From NCBI RefSeq assembly GCF_026914265.1, contig NC_069134.1, positions 67,015,594 through 67,079,593 of the forward strand: a DNA stretch of 64,000 nucleotides. The letters run 5' to 3'. Position 1 is the stretch's first letter; the number at the start of each line of letters is the position of its first letter. The DNA is from Mya arenaria. Taxonomy: Eukaryota > Mollusca > Bivalvia > Myida > Myidae. Made by a program: the position numbers and the translations under genes. The notes below the pieces were generated by a model. It saw nothing but the letters and a program-made list of their open reading frames with translations, was not told where the DNA came from and searched no databases. This document shows positions 59,945 to 64,000 of the stretch, piece after piece.

Positions 59945-60525
59945 ATATATATTTACACCTCAACTTCCGTTCCTTAAATGAACTGCCTTTCGGCAATTGC
60001 GTTCATCAATCGATGAACGCAACATCTTCGGATATGTTCGGATCGTAATTCATTGCATAACAATGTACATGAAAGCTATTGATCTTGTTATTGGTTGTAT
60101 TGTGTCTGCAGGTCCAGTAAAATATAGATCAACATTTTTAAAAGTGTAAGTTTATTATATTTTAAATACATTGGTACCAGAATTGTTTTAATTTTACGTT
60201 TTAAAGTGATTTCAAGTGGTTGATCTTTTCCCGTGTTATTGTGACGTCATTTGAAAAAAATGTTTCCGGTTATAGTCGGGTCGGTTACAGAATGGGTAAG
60301 ACCGGATTACTGAAAGGTTTTCTTAAATGAAATGAAGTATTTTTTTTAACTATTGGTGTAAATATAAGGAATGAATTGCGGGGTTGATGTCATTATCGGG
60401 GATATGAACGCAATTGGGTTGGTCAAAGTACGCGTGGAGTCCTTTGGACTCCACACACATTGACCAACCCAATTGCGTTCATACCTCGATAATGACATCA
60501 ACCCCGCAATTCATTCCTTAAATAT
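59945..60525 (+). repeat. Dispersed palindromic repeat, copy 2, with perfect fold-back end
   Basis: It matches 3150-3590 along its length. Its 3' part is a long hairpin (60366-60519) with arms of about 70 bases (AAGGAATGAATTGCGGGGTT outermost) around the small palindrome TGGAGTCC-TTT-GGACTCCA. The fold-back part may be an inverted duplication of the element end. Confidence 0.8.
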
Positions 60526-60834
60526 ATAGAATTGATTGAACTTCTTATTACAATGGTAAAGCACAAACAGAGAAATAATTTTGAAATCTTCAGACATCTT
60601 CCAGGCCAGTGACAGCAATTGGAAACAGCTTCATATTTCTGGTTATCTTTTAACACAACTGAATGCTTGCACCTTCAGTATTAGGCATTTCACATGCTGT
60701 GGCTGGACACAATAGCAACACCTACTATATCATATATGAAAGTGTGGGACGTTTTCTGCTATTGCTACTGACCACACAGAGTTTTGGAAACTTTCATCAC
60801 TATACATCAATTCTAACTATACATCTAATTCTAA

Positions 60835-61250
60835 CAGTCTCCGTGGTCTAGTGGTTAAGCATCCGCCTACGGAGCGGGAGGTCGTGGGTTCAATCCCTGG
60901 CCGCGTCATACCAAAAGACGTTAAAAATTGGTACAAGTAGCTCCCTTGCCTGGCGCTCGGCATTTAAAGGGTAGTGCTTGGAAAAGTGGTGTACTCAGTA
61001 CTGGTTTAACCCAGGAAAGTTGTACCCCGTGTATCGGTGCTTTACACCGAGCACGAAAAAAAACCAAGGGGTCTCTTCGAAAAAGAACTAGGGTATCGCA
61101 CCCGGACTTCCTTGTATCCCACCACTGTCTCTTCAGTGTGCTGTCCCTTCAGCAAAAGCAAAGGACCCCGTTGGAAATAAGTGCTTGCACTTTCAAGGGT
61201 TATCCTTGACCGCAAGGTCTAAAGAAATACATACATACATACAAACTAAA
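60835..61250 (+). mobile_element. tRNA-derived SINE
   Basis: The head (60838-60910) is tRNA-like: GTGGTCTAGTGGTTAAGC as A box and GTGGGTTCAATCCCTGGC as B box. Its anticodon loop could read ACG, so a tRNA-Arg origin is plausible. A body of about 300 bp follows (CTTGCCTGGCGCTCGGCATT, TTACACCGAGCAC), possibly one of the conserved SINE central domains. The 3' end is GACCGCAAGGTCTAAAGAAA and a CATA microsatellite tail (61228-61248). It looks full-length. It is transcribed by RNA polymerase III if active, and has no coding capacity. Confidence 0.85.
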
Positions 61251-61479
61251 GCTATCGGGAGGAACCCATTTTTCAATTTTAGTCAGAGTGACCCTGACCG
61301 CGAACCCTCCCCACTTCCTCAAAAGCAATCCAAAGTTAGCTTTTGACATGAGCTACCTAAACACCAACTTTCGTTTCTATTCATCAATTCTAACTTAAGC
61401 ATCAACCATTTTTCTACTTTTGGTAGCAGTGACCTTGACATTGACCACAGCCCCCTCAAAAGCTTTCTCAGATAAACTC

Positions 61480-61979
61480 TTAAAGGGACTATACACCAGA
61501 TTGGCACCAAAAAAATGTTTTTTTCTGTAACGAATCTCTGGACAATTAATTAATAAAAGGTTTTATTCTTTGATATCATGATTGTACAAAAATACCAAAA
61601 GGTTAAAAAAAAATGAGTTGGAGACCGTGTTCAAACCAGTGTCGACAAAATTGCAGTCCAGTGTCGTATCCACCGTGCTACAAAGGTTTACTCTGAACAT
61701 TCAGAAATATTTCAATATACCTAACTTTGTAATATCACATGATAACATTGACTAACCAATCACGCATAAGAATGAATCTACTAGGTATTCTACCTAGTAA
61801 TCTTTTTTAATGAAAAAATATGAAAAAACGGTAAAAATAAATAAATTGTAAACTATGTGGTACTTTAGTTACTTAGTTTCAATGCATTGTACACATCGAT
61901 ACCAAGTTTATGTCAGTTTTCGACACTTTTCTTTTCTTTTTTTTCCGCTATTTCATCATACGGTGTATAGCCCCTTTAA
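61480..61979. repeat. TTAA-type element with tRNA-like module, copy 2
   Basis: The flanking TTAA is followed by AGGGACTATACACC, and at the other end GGTGTATAGCCCCT precedes TTAA, giving 14-bp inverted repeats with one mismatch. It matches 38452-38942. A tRNA-like segment on the minus strand lies at about 61617-61688. Confidence 0.85.
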
Positions 61980-62850
61980 CAAAAACTACCAACAACTTTC
62001 ATTTCTATCCATCAATACTAGCTAAAGTAATGGGGTGTAAACCAAGGTTTAATGAATGCCCATCCGTCAAATAACATCCCCATTCTAATAACCTGGCCCC
62101 AATTTCTTGAAACTTCTTAAGTCCCTTATAACAGGATTAAGCTAATCTCACTATTTCTGTTGTTCTATAAAAAGTGTTATATTTACTTTTTAAGGAATTT
62201 CGAGAAATTTTGTAGGAAATATCTGTATGATTATCAGAATAAACCATTTTTTTACATTTACCATGTTCTTTTAAGCCGTTTAATCATATTAACCATTGTC
62301 TTGCAGGAAAAATTTTAACATCAACATGATGGTCTTGTAAGCAAGCTTTTTATATAAGCCATTATGTCTTGGGAGCCGCTTTTTTATAACAACTTGAAAA
62401 AAATAGCGATTACAATTTTTTTAATCAATAACTACAAGGCCATAAACTTCCATGTACGAAAGCACCAAAATATTGCTAATACTGGTATATTTTTCATTTG
62501 TACATAAATCATACATTTTTTGTTTTTACAATCAAGAGTTAAACATAATAATGAATAAAAATTCAAAAAAGATTGATTTGGCATTCTACTACACTTTGAC
62601 CCTTTAATGGTTTTTGAAGATTTTGAAAATATTTAGTCCAATATGCCATATCTTAAACTGCATTAATTGCAGAATTGATATGAAAAACAGCAATACTGAA
62701 TGAGAGGACAGGAGTGTTCTTAAAGTTGAGCAAATAGATAAGGAGATACTTGCCCTATAGATGTGGAATTTGACTGTAAGTACAGCAGATTCCTGAAGTC
62801 AAATGGTGAGTCAAATGCCCTTCTCAATGTTGACTGTGGCTGTGAGCAAA
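61980..62850. other. No gene seen
   Basis: AT-rich sequence with short frames only. The last 100 bases before the array (62745-62850) are less AT-rich and may be exonic on the minus strand, but no domain or clear splice chain supports that. Confidence 0.35.
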
Positions 62851-62854
62851 CCTG

Positions 62855-63645
62855 GTATGTCCCAAGCAGACCTGGTAAGTCCCAAGCAGACCCAGGAAGT
62901 CCAAAGCAGACCCAGGAAGTCCAAAGCAGACCCAGGAAGTCCTAAGAAGACCTGGAAAGTCCCAAGCAGACCTGGTAGTCCCAAACAGACCCAGGAAGTC
63001 CCAAGCAGACCCAGGAAGTCCCAAGCAGACCCAGGAAGTCCCAAGCAGACCCAGGAAGTCCCAAGCAGACCCAGGAAGTCCCAAGCAGACCCAGGAAGTC
63101 CCAAGCAGACCTGGTAGTCCCAAGCAGACCCAGGAAGTCCCAAGCAGACCTGGTAGTCCCAAGCAGACCTGGTAGTCCCAAGCAGACCCAGGAAGTCCCA
63201 AGCAGACCCAGGAAGTCCCAAGCAGACCCAGAAAGTCCCAAGCAGACCCAGGAAGTCCCAAGCAGATCTGGTAGTCCAAAGCAGACCCAGGAAGTCCCAA
63301 GCAGACCTGGTAGTCCCAAGCAGACCCAGGAAGTCCCAAGCAGACCCAGGAAGTCCCAAGCAGACCCAGGAAGTCCCAAGCAGACCCAGGAAGTCCCAAG
63401 CAGACCCAGGAAGTCCCAAGCAGACCTGGTAGTCCCAAGCAGACCCAGGAAGTCCCAAGCAGACCTGGTAGTCCCAAGCAGACCTGGTAGTCCCAAGCAG
63501 ACCCAGGAAGTCCCAAGCAGACCTAGGAAGTCCCAAGCAGACCCAGAAAGTCCCAAGCAGACCCAGGAAGTCCCAAGCAGACCAAGGAAGTCCCAAGCAG
63601 ACCTTGTAAGTCCCAAGCAGACCTGGTAGTCCTAAGCAGGAAGAC
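62855..63645. repeat. 19/20-bp minisatellite, about 40 copies
   Basis: Two unit types alternate irregularly: CCCAAGCAGACCCAGGAAGT (20 bp) and CCCAAGCAGACCTGGTAGT (19 bp). No stop occurs on the minus strand in any frame for hundreds of bases (frames of 224-297 codons, GLPGSAWD repeats). The mixture of 19- and 20-base units moves any frame constantly, which argues against selection on a protein. Confidence 0.95.
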
Positions 63646-64000
63646 CCAGGCATAGTTCCAGCATGCGCCCTTGAATGGGGGCCTTCAGCACCATCCTGCA
63701 ACATAAAGAAAACAGGTTAAGTTAGGGTCTGTATTGAAAACAATATTCTAATACTGCTTATTAGATAGTGATGCATATACTACTGTTTGCATATACACTA
63801 AGCAAAGCATACTTGTCAATCAGTTAAATAAATCATGATCATACTGCCATTTTGCATCTAAGATATGGTCAAATTGCGCTGCCATTACAGCAGCTTTGAA
63901 CAGCATTTAAATAGCTTTCAAAAAGAATTGTTACTTAAAGATACCATTTAATTGTTAGGTTGAAGTAAAAAACTAGAAGCGCCGCAATGCGACGAAACCA
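63646..64000. other. Right edge, no supported gene
   Basis: A minus-strand acceptor-like TTTATGTTGCAG precedes an open segment (DGAEGPHSRAHAGTMPG, 63655-63705) that runs into the minisatellite. This is too short to call. The last 30 bases (AACTAGAAGCGCCGCAATGC) may start another dispersed repeat cut by the window. Confidence 0.3.

Noticed and set aside
60838-60910. Stand-alone tRNA-Arg gene
   Set aside because: The stems are imperfect, and it is continuous with a SINE body and CATA tail, so it is the SINE head.
62811-63704. 297-codon minus-strand frame rich in GLPGSAWD
   Set aside because: It is a minisatellite artefact. All three minus frames are open and unit lengths of 19 and 20 alternate.
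1-64000. LTR retroelement or retrovirus copy
   Set aside because: No paired long direct repeats, protease, integrase or RNase H signature was found. The only reverse transcriptases are non-LTR types.

Overview
The window reads as nuclear DNA of an invertebrate animal, most probably a bivalve mollusc (inference). It is AT-rich, with long introns, AG/GT splice sites and a mosaic of bivalve-style dispersed repeats, many with GGAC-type tails or built round internal tandem arrays. Only one clearly intact host gene is present. It is a METTL27 (WBSCR27)-like methyltransferase on the minus strand, with five exons scattered over 33790 to 20528. Its introns hold two large minisatellites, a 181-bp array and a LINE 3' end.

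Layout. 1-345 is unassigned. 350-8335 is a young element with inverted repeats of about 2.2 kb, carrying small ORFs of unknown function. 8.3-14 kb is repeat debris: palindromic elements, a 1300-bp DNA transposon with an AT target duplication, and a tyrosine-recombinase (Crypton-like) tail. 14.6-18.7 kb (minus) is a candidate seven-exon gene I cannot name, with a 40-bp minisatellite that starts at one of its splice donors. 18.7-20.4 kb is a decayed CR1/Jockey-like LINE. 20.5-33.8 kb is the METTL27-like gene. 34.9-36.2 kb is a nested pair of repeats. 37.82-42.85 kb is a nearly intact hAT transposon with four recognisable transposase exons, terminal inverted repeats, an ATCGG flank duplication and two smaller elements in its first intron. 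43.4-46.0 kb is a 69-bp minisatellite. 46.3-54.9 kb (minus) holds candidate exons of an unnamed gene and two PLAT/LH2-domain exons, one decayed, among dispersed repeats. 55.0-59.7 kb is one dispersed repeat split by a 3.7-kb ISL2EU-type transposon. 59.9-64 kb holds a palindromic repeat, a tRNA-derived SINE, a TTAA-flanked element containing a tRNA-like module, and a 19/20-bp minisatellite.

The best candidate for a noteworthy system is the ISL2EU-type element at 55711-59399. It carries two genes on opposite strands that interlock. A SWIM zinc-finger plus YqaJ-nuclease gene runs left to right. A THAP plus DDE_Tnp_4 transposase runs right to left, and its catalytic exon lies wholly inside the last intron of the nuclease gene. 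Both are broken here, but the termini, AT duplication, splice sites and catalytic motifs can all be read. No rRNA, stand-alone tRNA, CRISPR, operon or LTR retroelement was seen. All calls come from reading the sequence; no database search was run.
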